NCBI GenBank assembly: GCA_965227905.1
Contig: OZ245780.1
Location: 5,084,001-5,148,000, forward strand
Length of the DNA: 64,000 nucleotides
DNA from: CBDDHT01 sp965227905
GTDB lineage: Bacteria > Pseudomonadota > Alphaproteobacteria > Rhizobiales > Methyloligellaceae
Direction of reading: 5' to 3'
Shown: positions 26,463 to 34,581 of the stretch, piece by piece
How positions within the stretch are numbered: position 1 is the first letter of the stretch
Layout: every line of letters starts with the position of its first letter
Program-made: the position numbers and the translations under genes
The notes under the pieces: model-generated
Databases searched by the model: none
Seen by the model: only the letters and a program-made list of their open reading frames with translations
What the model was told of the DNA's origin: nothing

Positions 26463-27317
26463 TCATGCATTCTGTTGCTCGAATGCTCTCAGGCTCTCTT
26501 CGCGGATCGCTTCGAGGCAGGTCTTCTTGAGAGCCACAAAAGCGCTATCGGTGGCGATATCGGGATCGCGTGGCCTCGGAAGTTCCACGTCGAGATCGGC
26601 GATGATGCGGCCGGGAGCAGCGCTCATCACGACGACGCGGTCGGCCAGAAAGATCGCCTCGTCGACATCATGGGTGACGAACATCACGGTGATGCCGAAC
26701 TCGGACCAGATGCGCAGCAAATTCTCTTGCATCATCAGCCTCGTCTGCGCATCGAGAGCCCCGAACGGCTCGTCCATCAGCAGAACGCTGGGGTAGTTTG
26801 CGAGCGCACGCGCGATTCCAACGCGCTGCTGCATCCCGCCTGAGAGTTCCGCAGGGTAACTGTCCGCGAATTTCGAGAGCCCGATCATGGCGATGAATGT
26901 GTTGGCGACGCTTTCCGGATTGCCGCCACCTCGTCCGGTGATCTTGGGTCCAAAAGCGACATTCTCTCGGATCGTTTTCCATGGGAACAAAGAATATTGC
27001 TGGAAAACCATACCGCGTTCAGGACCAGGGCCAGTCACCGGCACTCCGTCGACCGCCACATTGCCCTCTGTTGCGGTCACATAGCCGGCAACCGAGTTGA
27101 GCAAGGTCGACTTGCCGCAGCCTGACGGTCCCAGAATGCAAACGAACTCGCCAGGTTTCACCTCCAGACTGGTATCCTTGACGGCCTCGTGAGACTTGCG
27201 ACCTTTACCGAAGACAACGGAAACGTTCTCTATCACCACATGTCCCTTATCGACCGACATCCTGGGTGACTCGGGAGCCTCAAGTTCGGTTTGAGAGATG
27301 GTTTCAGCTAAAGCCAT
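26463..27317 (-). CDS. ABC transporter ATP-binding protein (SsuB/TauB/NrtD type)
   Basis: 284 residues. The ATPase motifs are complete: Walker A GPSGCGKST, Q-loop in FQQYSLFPW, signature LSGGMQQR, Walker B VLLMDEP, H-loop VTHDVDEA. Among ABC ATPases it resembles those for sulfonates, taurine, nitrate or related anions. It energises the permease encoded at 28016 and works with the binding protein at 29080. GAGGACCTGTC precedes the ATG. Unusually, a membrane protein gene is inserted between permease and ATPase genes. Confidence 0.92.
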   Translation of the reverse strand: MALAETISQTELEAPESPRMSVDKGHVVIENVSVVFGKGRKSHEAVKDTSLEVKPGEFVCILGPSGCGKSTLLNSVAGYVTATEGNVAVDGVPVTGPGPERGMVFQQYSLFPWKTIRENVAFGPKITGRGGGNPESVANTFIAMIGLSKFADSYPAELSGGMQQRVGIARALANYPSVLLMDEPFGALDAQTRLMMQENLLRIWSEFGITVMFVTHDVDEAIFLADRVVVMSAAPGRIIADLDVELPRPRDPDIATDSAFVALKKTCLEAIREESLRAFEQQNA

Positions 27318-27335
27318 GACAGGTCCTCAATTGCC

Positions 27336-28019
27336 TCAAGCAGGTCTCGGAATGGATTTGATCGAAGCGGCCGGTCGATTTGCGCTGGCCAATCGCCGTG
27401 CGAGACCAATGGCTGTCAGGCACAGGGAAGTGAATCCGAGGGCCATGACCCAACTGCCCAGAGGCTCGAGCCAGAGCGACGTCGAGACGCCCAAGCCCAT
27501 CATGGCCAGGCCAACGACCCAGGTCGGCGTTGAACAGCAGACAACCCAAGACATCGTGGCGCTGGACAGAGCCACCAGCGCTGCACCGAAACCGGTGGTG
27601 GCGCTCGCATGGAGCGTCGTTCCCTTCGAGCAGGTCCGGCGTTGCTCCAGAAGGAGGACGATGTTCGTTGCGACCAAAGCACCGAGCAGGAAAACGATCA
27701 TGACCTTGTGAGGCACCAGAAAGAGGCTCCACTCGGAAATGCCGTTTCCGAAGCTCCGGTTCATGAAGCCGATTTCGAGCGCCCATTCATCGAGGATGAT
27801 CGGGATCATGTCCGAGACGGAAGGCGTCGCACGGATGATCTCGACGACATTCCCGAACCAGTCATAGGGCACGACGTAGTTCGGCAGGTTTCCAAAACGG
27901 AAGATGAGGCTACCCATCAGAAAGAGGTAGTAGCCAACCCCGGAGGCGATCGTAACGGCGAGCCAGAGCGACAATCGTTCTGAGACCGCCTCTCGCGTCA
28001 CAGCGAACACGCTACTCAT
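27336..28019 (-). CDS. Polytopic membrane protein of unknown family in the ABC operon
   Basis: 227 residues with about five or six hydrophobic segments; a CC pair lies in WVVCCSTPTW and the protein is otherwise poor in recognisable motifs. It is not a second ABC permease: no EAA loop is seen. Its ATG overlaps the permease stop by 4 nt (ATGA), so the two are translationally coupled, and the ATPase follows after 18 nt. That placement strongly suggests a dedicated accessory component of the transporter or of the copper pathway. The CC motif inside a helix could bind a metal, which is speculation. No family was recognised. Confidence 0.75.
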   Translation of the reverse strand: MSSVFAVTREAVSERLSLWLAVTIASGVGYYLFLMGSLIFRFGNLPNYVVPYDWFGNVVEIIRATPSVSDMIPIILDEWALEIGFMNRSFGNGISEWSLFLVPHKVMIVFLLGALVATNIVLLLEQRRTCSKGTTLHASATTGFGAALVALSSATMSWVVCCSTPTWVVGLAMMGLGVSTSLWLEPLGSWVMALGFTSLCLTAIGLARRLASANRPAASIKSIPRPA

Positions 28020-28975
28020 TTCGCCCTCCCCTGCCATTTCAGAAAGGGCTGCGTCGCCAGATGAACCGCATAGGTCGACAGCGTACCGAGCCCGCCTATC
28101 GCAAGCATGCCGACGACGATGTCGGGATAGTTGATGAGGGAATAGGCATCCCACGTGAAGTATCCGATGCCGTACTGACCGGAGATGATTTCGCCCGCAA
28201 GAAGTGAGAACCAGGAAACTCCCATTCCGATGGCAAGGCCAGCTGCAATGCTTGGAAGCGCGGCGGGAAGCACGACATGCCAGAAGATGGTCAGTCTATT
28301 CGCGCCAAGAGATTTAGCCGCGCGGATCAGGACTTCGGGCGCCTGCTCGACGCCATGGACCGTATTGAGAATAATCGGGAACAGCGCGCCTAGGAACGTG
28401 ATGTAAATGATCGAAGATTCTTCCGTCGGCCACATCAGGATTGCCATCGGGATCCAGGCAACGGCCGGGATCGGACGAAGGATCTCGATATAGGGAAGGA
28501 GAAAGTCTCTCGCTAACCGCGATCGGCCCATCGCGACCCCGAACATCACGCCCAATAGAACGGCTAACAAGTAACCGAACAATATGCGCTTCATGCTGAC
28601 GGCGACGTGGATATAGAATTCAGTGGTTGCCAGATGTCCAAGAAATGCAGTCCAGACCACGCCCGGCGCAGGCACATTCTCGAAATTGATGTACCAGTTG
28701 AAGCTGTTTGTCGTGGCCCAGTGCCAGGCAAATAATCCGACCAGCAATGCAAGGCAGCGAACGCTCCAAACGGACGCAACTGCGCCAAGTTCGTATCTCT
28801 CCCAGAGACCTTCGCCGGGTTCGCTTTCCGTTATCGCGTAGGCTTTCTCGACATCAGGTTTTTCGACAAGTTTCGAAGATTCGGAAATGTGCTCGACGCG
28901 CGTTGCAACCACATCAACCACGTCCTCGTCGACCTTGGACTCAGCTTTGATCGATCTATTGTTCTCGATGTTCAT
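28016..28975 (-). CDS. ABC transporter permease (TauC/SsuC/NrtB type)
   Basis: 319 residues. A soluble, acidic N-terminal extension of about 65 residues precedes six transmembrane helices. The binding-protein-dependent permease EAA loop is visible as EVLIRAAKSLGANRLTIF followed by HVVLPAALPSIAAGL. GAGGGCGGGAC precedes the ATG. It should form the membrane channel (as a homodimer) with the ATPase at 26463. The N-terminal extension is longer than usual for TauC and has no assigned function. Confidence 0.9.
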   Translation of the reverse strand: MNIENNRSIKAESKVDEDVVDVVATRVEHISESSKLVEKPDVEKAYAITESEPGEGLWERYELGAVASVWSVRCLALLVGLFAWHWATTNSFNWYINFENVPAPGVVWTAFLGHLATTEFYIHVAVSMKRILFGYLLAVLLGVMFGVAMGRSRLARDFLLPYIEILRPIPAVAWIPMAILMWPTEESSIIYITFLGALFPIILNTVHGVEQAPEVLIRAAKSLGANRLTIFWHVVLPAALPSIAAGLAIGMGVSWFSLLAGEIISGQYGIGYFTWDAYSLINYPDIVVGMLAIGGLGTLSTYAVHLATQPFLKWQGRAK

Positions 28976-29079
28976 GTCCCGCCCTCGGTGCGCCCCTTAC
29001 GCATTGATGGCCGGGAACCCAGCATGTCTGGTCTTTCAGAGACGATGGCTGAGTTCCCGGCCGAGAGGATGATGACGAC

Positions 29080-30447
29080 CTAGATGGTGATCGTACCGAG
29101 TGCTTCTTCGAACCCGACAACCTTGCCGCCCATCTTGGCGGCATAGGCAGTCGCTTCCGTCTTGCGCAGGAAGGTCACGTATTCTCCCTTCGGATCGACG
29201 ACATAAAAGGCCGTCTTGCCGAATAGCTTGAGCCCGGTCTCCTTGTCGTAGACGTAGGTGGCGTTCAGCTTGGCGCCGGTTGCCCTGAACTTGGCGACCG
29301 CCGTCAGGAAGGATTTCAGATCAGGATAGGTCGTGATGCCGTCCCGCGAATGCCAGATCTCGTTCGGCCTGTCGGCATTCGCAATTTCGGGATCGACGAT
29401 ATCGGCCCGCTCTTTATCATAGTCCTTGCCGAGTTCTTTATAGGCCGCTTTCACATAGTCTTCGGTAATCCAGGCGTCAAAATCCAGCGGCGGGATGGCC
29501 TTCTCGCGCGTTAACACACCATGGTTGAACTGCAGAGCTTCGACCCATTTCGGTTTGATAGACGGATCAAGCGTGAGATGACCGCCCTTGGAGAAGTAGA
29601 GATAGAGGACTTCTTTCTCGACACCGGTCCATTTCTCCATGAGATCGGTCGCTCTTATCGGGTCTTCCCGGATCCAGTCTCCCGCTTCGTAGACTGCCTT
29701 CAGGAAGGCAACCACAACTTCGGGGTACTTCTTGGCGAAGTCTTCGCGGACGACGACACCGTGCAGATAGGGCACGCCTGTCTCACTTCCATCGAAGACT
29801 TTGCGGCCGGTACCGCGAAACTCCATGAGCTCCGACCATGGGCAAAAGTCCGAGTGTGCGTCGATCTTACCGGCAGCGATATTGGCCGCCCCAACCGCAG
29901 GGCTTTGATTCTTCAAGGTATAGTCGGCTTTGGTGAACTTCGCGTCCTGCATAGCCTTGAGAAGCATGCCCCATGCAGCACTGCCGACAGGCGTCGAGAT
30001 CGACTTACCTTTCAGCTCCTCAAGGGAATAGACGTCCGATTTGACAGGAACGACAATGGCGTTGCCCGAACCTTTGAGATTGTAGCCCGTGCCCGCCACA
30101 TACAGTGTGCGCAATGACTTGGTTGCCTGGAACTTGGCGCCGTTCACGATCAACGGGTAATCGCCCATAACGCCGAAGTTTAGCTTGTTGGCCAACATCT
30201 GGTTGGTGATCGGACCGCCGGAACTGTAGTCAGCCCATTTGATTTCATATTCGGCATCTTTGTATTTGCCAGTCTTGGGCAGGTACTTCTCGAGCAGCTG
30301 GAGCTCCTTCACAACGATGCCCGCCGTGTAGGTATCGGTGCACATGCTTTGATGCCCGATAGCAATCTTGATCTTCTCAGCCGACGCCGGTCCGGACACA
30401 GCAACTGCCAAGCCGACACCAAGAGCAAATTTCGTGAACAACCTCAT
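29080..30447 (-). CDS. ABC substrate-binding protein with a NosL-like C-terminal tail
   Basis: 455 residues with a signal peptide (cleavage near ASA-EK). The body resembles NMT1/SsuA/NrtA-type periplasmic binding proteins (NQMLANKLNFGVMGDYP, GKSISTPVGSAAWG, PYLHGVVVREDF). These usually have 320-420 residues. The extra C-terminal segment (about 400-455: KTAFYVVDPKGEYVT, LRKTEATAYAAKMGGKVVGFEEA) resembles the end of NosL, a copper-binding lipoprotein domain. The gene heads the operon; the AAGGA before its ATG and the operator-like palindromes at 30612 and 30640 lie just upstream. The ligand is not known. Options include an organosulfonate, another anion or a metal complex. Confidence 0.85.
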   Translation of the reverse strand: MRLFTKFALGVGLAVAVSGPASAEKIKIAIGHQSMCTDTYTAGIVVKELQLLEKYLPKTGKYKDAEYEIKWADYSSGGPITNQMLANKLNFGVMGDYPLIVNGAKFQATKSLRTLYVAGTGYNLKGSGNAIVVPVKSDVYSLEELKGKSISTPVGSAAWGMLLKAMQDAKFTKADYTLKNQSPAVGAANIAAGKIDAHSDFCPWSELMEFRGTGRKVFDGSETGVPYLHGVVVREDFAKKYPEVVVAFLKAVYEAGDWIREDPIRATDLMEKWTGVEKEVLYLYFSKGGHLTLDPSIKPKWVEALQFNHGVLTREKAIPPLDFDAWITEDYVKAAYKELGKDYDKERADIVDPEIANADRPNEIWHSRDGITTYPDLKSFLTAVAKFRATGAKLNATYVYDKETGLKLFGKTAFYVVDPKGEYVTFLRKTEATAYAAKMGGKVVGFEEALGTITI

Positions 30448-30611
30448 CCCCTAATCGTCCTTCTATTCGGTGCACTTGTATTCTTGAGTGCCTTAAGAGG
30501 CGCAACGGACGTGCCAGAATCTGGTGAGGTGTCGTGAGAATCGTTCAAAGGCTTGAGGAAACTGAGTGAATCCGAGTCGGTCGACAGTTAATCGGCATGC
30601 GGACGAACATA

Positions 30612-30628
30612 GTTAATGAACGATTAAC
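30612..30628. promoter_or_regulatory. Inverted repeat GTTAAT-N5-ATTAAC (operator candidate)
   Basis: A perfect 6-bp inverted repeat with a 5-nt spacer, upstream of the ABC substrate-binding gene. A further GTTAAT half-site lies at about 30586. Size and symmetry fit a dimeric regulator such as the adjacent GntR protein; no binding data are implied. Confidence 0.5.
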
Positions 30629-30639
30629 AGGCGTCAGCA

Positions 30640-30654
30640 TTGTGCAATGCACAA
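30640..30654. promoter_or_regulatory. 15-bp perfect palindrome TTGTGCA-A-TGCACAA (operator candidate)
   Basis: Two 7-bp arms around a single central base. It lies 193 bp before the ATG of the binding-protein gene and 128 bp after the GntR stop. It is a strong candidate for the site of the GntR/HutC-type protein. Crp/Fnr boxes have 14 bp with a 4-nt centre, so this 15-bp form fits them less well. Confidence 0.55.
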
Positions 30655-30781
30655 CAAACGACCAGACGTCAGCTCTGCCTATAATACAAGCAGCACAAAT
30701 TCTGTTCGGATTGCCCTCGGACCGGCCCAGTCGGACAAGGAGTCGGTAAATGCAGGATCAGATTGGAGAGAATAAGCCCGT

Positions 30782-31525
30782 TCACCAACGCGAAGGCTGA
30801 GCTCGGAATTGCATCGCGTCGACACGGCAATAGATCAACTCAAAACCGATGGGCGCACCGGCGAGGTCATGGGTCAAGCGATGGATGCATATCGATGGTT
30901 CGCCGGGTTCAGCATCGATATGCGCAGCATGACGCTCATCGACAGGAACAACAGAAAATGTCAGGTCTGCATATCCAAGCTGAATATTAAGGCGCGTTTC
31001 CAGTAGATTGAAAATGTCATGCCGACTGATATCCAGGCTGACAATACGGCGACCGAGCAAAAGCGGGAACATGGAGATGTTCAGGGACACGGCCGTGCCT
31101 CCGGCAATACGCGCTCGCGCTATTCGAACGACAGATTCATCAGGTGCCAATTGGAGAGCATTCGCCGTTTCGGAATCGGCAGGCACTTCCAGGTGCTCAA
31201 TGACTTTCGAGCGCGTCTCGATGCCGTAGGGTTCAAGCATCTCTTCGAAGCCCTGCAGGCGCTGCAGGTCTTGCACCGGCTTAATCTGGCGAGCGAAATA
31301 GCCTTTTCCCTGGCGGCTTTCGACCAGTCCGGTCTGCCGAAGTTCCGCGAGAGCCTGACGTATGGTGACGCGGCTCACCTCATGGCAGTCCATGAGTGCA
31401 TGTTCACTCGGCAGGCGGTCACCGGCAGCGATTTCTCCGGCAAGTATCTTTGCGCGCAGGCCGTCGGCGATAATCCTGTATTTTGCCCGCCTTGACCGAT
31501 CACGCGGTGTACCGCTCGCGACCAT
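30782..31525 (-). CDS. GntR-family regulator, HutC subfamily (UTRA domain)
   Basis: 247 residues, standard for the HutC subfamily. The N-terminal winged helix is clear (AKYRIIADGLRAKILAGEIA, then LPSEHALMDCHEVSRVTIRQALAEL), followed by a UTRA ligand-binding domain (PDESVVRIARARIAGGTAV to GAPIGFELIYCRVDAMQF). The ATG at 31525 has GGGGA at good spacing; in-frame ATGs at 31570 and 31633 would give extra residues, the latter overlapping the HEAT gene. As last gene of the AprAB-like operon and directly before the ABC operon, it probably senses the transported substrate or an intermediate and controls both. Confidence 0.88.
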   Translation of the reverse strand: MVASGTPRDRSRRAKYRIIADGLRAKILAGEIAAGDRLPSEHALMDCHEVSRVTIRQALAELRQTGLVESRQGKGYFARQIKPVQDLQRLQGFEEMLEPYGIETRSKVIEHLEVPADSETANALQLAPDESVVRIARARIAGGTAVSLNISMFPLLLGRRIVSLDISRHDIFNLLETRLNIQLGYADLTFSVVPVDERHAAHIDAEPGEPSICIHRLTHDLAGAPIGFELIYCRVDAMQFRAQPSRW

Positions 31526-31599
31526 GCTTGTCCCCACTTCTGGCGTCGCACGTTCTTTCGCAGCAATCATACTATCGCAATCGGGCGGTTGCGGGTCGT

Positions 31600-32559
31600 T
31601 TAAGCGGCTTCGCCAATAACTTTCAAAGCCCAACGAATGTTCTTGCGCACATCCGGGTCCGGGTCGTCAGCATGAACTTCAAGTACAGGTACCGCGGAGG
31701 CCGCGCCGATCTCACCAAGAGCGGCGGCCGCTTCCTTTCGGAGATTGGGTTCTGCGTGATCCAGGGCTTCGGCAATCCGATCAACCGCCGAGGTCGCCTT
31801 AAGTTGCCCCAAGGCGCGAGCAGCCTTCAACCGCACCTGCCAATAAGAATCACCGAGCAGATCTGTGAGCTTCTCGATTGCCGCGCCGACTTTGGATTTT
31901 CCAGCCGTGTCGGCAGCCATTTCTCGCACCGTCCAATCTTCGTCACCCAGCGCTTCGATGAGGGCTTCGGCAACGGCGGGCGCCTTGGAAAACGCTAGTG
32001 AACCAACGGCTGTCTTGCGCACGACCGGCTCGACGTCGCGAATGACGGCCTTGAGCGCAGGTACCGTCTCCTCCATCTTCATGAAACCGATCACACCGAC
32101 GGCCTGGACACGAACGTCGCGATAGTCGTCTTCAAGGGCTGCCAGGGCCGGTTTCAGAGCTTCTCGACTGCGTAATTCCTTCAAGCCGCGCAATGCTGCT
32201 GCACGAACAAATGGCTCGCAGTGACCAATCAGCGGAATGAGCGGGTCTGCGGCGTCAGGATCCTTGAGTTCGGCAGCGCTGGTCGCTGCCGCTGCAGCGA
32301 CTTCCGCGTCGGGATCCTGAATCGCCTTGGCAAGTGCTTCGCTCACTTCAGGGCCATCGAATTCCTCAAGGCTGATAGCCGCCTGTTTGCGGACGCCGGC
32401 CGACTCATCGTCCAGCGCAGCGGCCAGATAGGGGACAGCTTCCGGTTCTGAAGAATCTCCCAGCTCGATGACCGCGACCCGGCGCACACCGTCATCTGGA
32501 TCCTCAAGCCTCTCGGCAATTTCCTCTATTTCGCTGTAGGTCTCGAAGAGTTCGCTCAT
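31600..32559 (-). CDS. HEAT-repeat protein (PBS-lyase-like repeats)
   Basis: 319 residues made almost entirely of about ten helical repeats of roughly 31 residues (for example DDGVRRVAVIELGDSSEPEAV and EPNLRKEAAAALGEIGAASAV). It is very acidic and has no signal peptide. HEAT proteins of this kind are scaffolds or cofactor-handling partners, as in phycobilin lyases. In this operon it lies 12 nt after the ferredoxin gene, suggesting it docks or matures the AprAB-like enzyme; that is inference. GGAGCTAAA precedes the ATG. Confidence 0.88.
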   Translation of the reverse strand: MSELFETYSEIEEIAERLEDPDDGVRRVAVIELGDSSEPEAVPYLAAALDDESAGVRKQAAISLEEFDGPEVSEALAKAIQDPDAEVAAAAATSAAELKDPDAADPLIPLIGHCEPFVRAAALRGLKELRSREALKPALAALEDDYRDVRVQAVGVIGFMKMEETVPALKAVIRDVEPVVRKTAVGSLAFSKAPAVAEALIEALGDEDWTVREMAADTAGKSKVGAAIEKLTDLLGDSYWQVRLKAARALGQLKATSAVDRIAEALDHAEPNLRKEAAAALGEIGAASAVPVLEVHADDPDPDVRKNIRWALKVIGEAA

Positions 32560-32571
32560 TTTAGCTCCGGC

Positions 32572-32805
32572 CTATTTGATCAGGTAAGGAATGTTGACTT
32601 TGACTGCGCCGGTCGGGCAGTCCGCTTCACAAGGCATGCAGTACCAGCACTCGTCATATTTCATGTAGGCCTTGCTCGTTTCCTCACTAATGCGCAAGAC
32701 GTCGAGCGGGCAGACATCGACACAGACAGTGCAGCCTTTTTCCGCGATGCATTTATCGTCGTCGACAACGACGGGCACGGTTGATGGCGTGTGAGCCAAT
32801 GGCAT
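32572..32805 (-). CDS. AprB-like ferredoxin, two [4Fe-4S] clusters
   Basis: 77 residues with two cluster motifs: Cys19-X5-Cys25-X2-Cys28-X3-Cys32-Pro, and Cys53-X2-Cys56-X2-Cys59-X3-Cys63-Pro. The expanded first motif (CIAEKGCTVC) and the DECWYCMPCEADCP block resemble the ferredoxin part of adenylylsulfate reductase beta subunit AprB, but the C-terminal extension of AprB is missing. It lies 27 nt after the AprA-like gene and should be its electron-transfer partner. AAAGGATTGATCC precedes the ATG. Confidence 0.9.
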   Translation of the reverse strand: MPLAHTPSTVPVVVDDDKCIAEKGCTVCVDVCPLDVLRISEETSKAYMKYDECWYCMPCEADCPTGAVKVNIPYLIK

Positions 32806-32832
32806 GGATCAATCCTTTCTGTCAGGACGCGG

Positions 32833-34575
32833 TTAGGCCTGAGCCTGGACACGTTGCTTGTCGTAGAGATCTTTTTCGTCATCGGAAATCGGCACGATGT
32901 AGGGATCAACTTCCCGTTTCTCGGTGACCATCTTGCCGTCCTGCTTTTTCAGGATCGTGTGATAGAACCAGTTCTCATTGTCGCGCTCTGGATAGTCGAC
33001 GCGGTAGTGATGCAGACCCCAGCGGCTCTCCGTCCGGTAGAGCGAGGAATGGGCCGCCATGTCGGCACAATCGAGAATTGAGTGAACCTCGAGGGCTCGC
33101 ATTAGTTCATGACTGTCGCGGACCATCATGCCCTGCTCCATATCTTCGCGAATTTCAGCAAAACGAGCCTGAGCAATCTCGTATTTGCGCGTGACCTTGG
33201 GCGGCTCGAGATAATCGTTTACCATGCGGCGCGCCTTATACTCGATCTGGTTCGGCGGAATGCCGTCCTCGCGGCGGGTCGGAGCCATGACGCGCTCGCG
33301 TTCGATGGCAATCGCCTCCTCGTCGATTTCTGCGAAATCGACGTCTTTGACATATTCCGCGGCGTCTTCGCCGGCGATGGCACCATTTGTGAAAGCACCG
33401 AGCATATAGTTGTGCGGAACGCTGGCCATATCACCAGCGGCATAGAGTCCGGGCAGACTACAGCGGGCGTTTTCGTCGACGAACACGCCCGATGCGCTGT
33501 GACCGGAACAGAAACCGATCTCCGAGATATGCATCTCGACCATGCCTTTGCGATAGTCGAGCCCACGCCCTTCATGGAAGCGACCACGCGAGGGGCGTTC
33601 GACATTGTGGAGGATGTCTTCAATTTCAGTGATCGTGTCTTCGTGCAGGTGATCGAGCCTGAGAAAGACCGGTCCCTTTCCGGATTCGAGCTCGTGATAA
33701 AACTCGAGCATCATCTGGCCGGACCAGTAATCGCACTCGATGAACCGGTCACCCTGATTGTTTGCCGTGTAGCCTCCGAAAGGCCCCGCGACATAGGCGC
33801 AGGAGGGACCGTTGTAATCCTTGATCAGCGGATTGATCTGATAGCATTCAAGGTTCGCGAGATCGGCACCCGCGTGATACGCCATGGAGTAGCCTTCGCC
33901 GGAATTCGTGGCGTTCTCATAGGTACCGTAGAGATAGCCGGAGTGCGACAGGCCGAGGCGGCCGGCAGCCCCCATGCACAGAATGACAGCTTTGGCGCGA
34001 ACAACCAGAAACTCCGCCGTACGCGTGTTGACGCAGATGACGCCTGCCGTGCGGCCGTCCTTGTCGGTCAGCAGGCGTGTTGCCAGGAAGCGATTGGAAA
34101 TGAGCACGCGAGCGCGGCGCAGTTGACGGTAAAGTGCCTTCTTGACCGTATCACCGTTCGGCATCGGTAGAACGTAACTGCCGATGTGATGCACTTTGCG
34201 AATGGCATAATCACCATTCTCGTCCTTTTGGAACCGGATGCCGAATCTGTCCAACTCCTCAATGATCGAGTAGCAGGTTTCGGCATATTTATAGACCGCC
34301 TTCTGATTGCAGATGCCATCATTCGCGATCGTGATTTCCTTCGTGTAGTGCTCCGGGTCCGAATGGCCGGGAATGATTGCATTGTTGAGGCCATCCATAC
34401 CCATCGCGATGGCACCCGACCGCTTCACATTCGCTTTTTCCAAGAGAATGACTTTCGCATCAGGATTGGCGCGCTTCGCCTTGATAGCCGCCATAGGCCC
34501 GGCCGTACCGCCGCCAATGACGAGAACATCGCATTCAACCGTCGAAAGCCCGTCCGAAATATCGTCCATCGCCAT
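32833..34575 (-). CDS. AprA-like / fumarate-reductase-family flavoprotein
   Basis: 580 residues. The FAD-binding motif is VIGGGTAGPMAAIKAK; further fumarate-reductase/AprA landmarks are GSYVLPMPNGDTV, AVILCMGAAGRL, NSGEGYSMAYHAGADL and CSLPGLYAAGDMA, and the C-terminal helical region ends near YDKQRVQ. The closest well-known relatives are adenylylsulfate reductase alpha subunits, but it is shorter than typical AprA (about 620-660). The Arg before FKD in the AprA active site appears as Ile here (NPLIKDYNGP), from memory of the family. It should be a cytoplasmic flavoenzyme transferring electrons through the ferredoxin next to it. AAGGATAAGCAGAA precedes the ATG. Confidence 0.82.
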   Translation of the reverse strand: MAMDDISDGLSTVECDVLVIGGGTAGPMAAIKAKRANPDAKVILLEKANVKRSGAIAMGMDGLNNAIIPGHSDPEHYTKEITIANDGICNQKAVYKYAETCYSIIEELDRFGIRFQKDENGDYAIRKVHHIGSYVLPMPNGDTVKKALYRQLRRARVLISNRFLATRLLTDKDGRTAGVICVNTRTAEFLVVRAKAVILCMGAAGRLGLSHSGYLYGTYENATNSGEGYSMAYHAGADLANLECYQINPLIKDYNGPSCAYVAGPFGGYTANNQGDRFIECDYWSGQMMLEFYHELESGKGPVFLRLDHLHEDTITEIEDILHNVERPSRGRFHEGRGLDYRKGMVEMHISEIGFCSGHSASGVFVDENARCSLPGLYAAGDMASVPHNYMLGAFTNGAIAGEDAAEYVKDVDFAEIDEEAIAIERERVMAPTRREDGIPPNQIEYKARRMVNDYLEPPKVTRKYEIAQARFAEIREDMEQGMMVRDSHELMRALEVHSILDCADMAAHSSLYRTESRWGLHHYRVDYPERDNENWFYHTILKKQDGKMVTEKREVDPYIVPISDDEKDLYDKQRVQAQA

Positions 34576-34581
34576 TTCTGC

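Larger units (their letters stand above)
30448..30781. promoter_or_regulatory. Gene-free control region upstream of the ABC/copper operon
   Basis: No gene is seen here. The region lies between the stop of the GntR gene and the start of the binding-protein gene, so it probably holds the promoter of the ten-gene minus-strand run. It contains two operator-like inverted repeats (listed separately) and an additional GTTAAT half-site at about 30586. The A+T content is higher than that of the flanking genes. Confidence 0.7.

Noticed and set aside
27336..28019. Second ABC permease subunit.
   Set aside because: No EAA loop or permease-domain signature; only general membrane topology.
30640..30654. 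Crp/Fnr box for the operon's own regulator.
   Set aside because: The palindrome has 15 bp with a single central base, not the 14-bp N4-centred form, so a GntR-type site is preferred.
32572..34575. Annotation as true adenylylsulfate reductase AprBA.
   Set aside because: The ferredoxin lacks the AprB C-terminal part, the flavoprotein is short and a presumed APS-site Arg is not conserved, and Sat and Qmo genes are missing. AprAB-like is the safer name.
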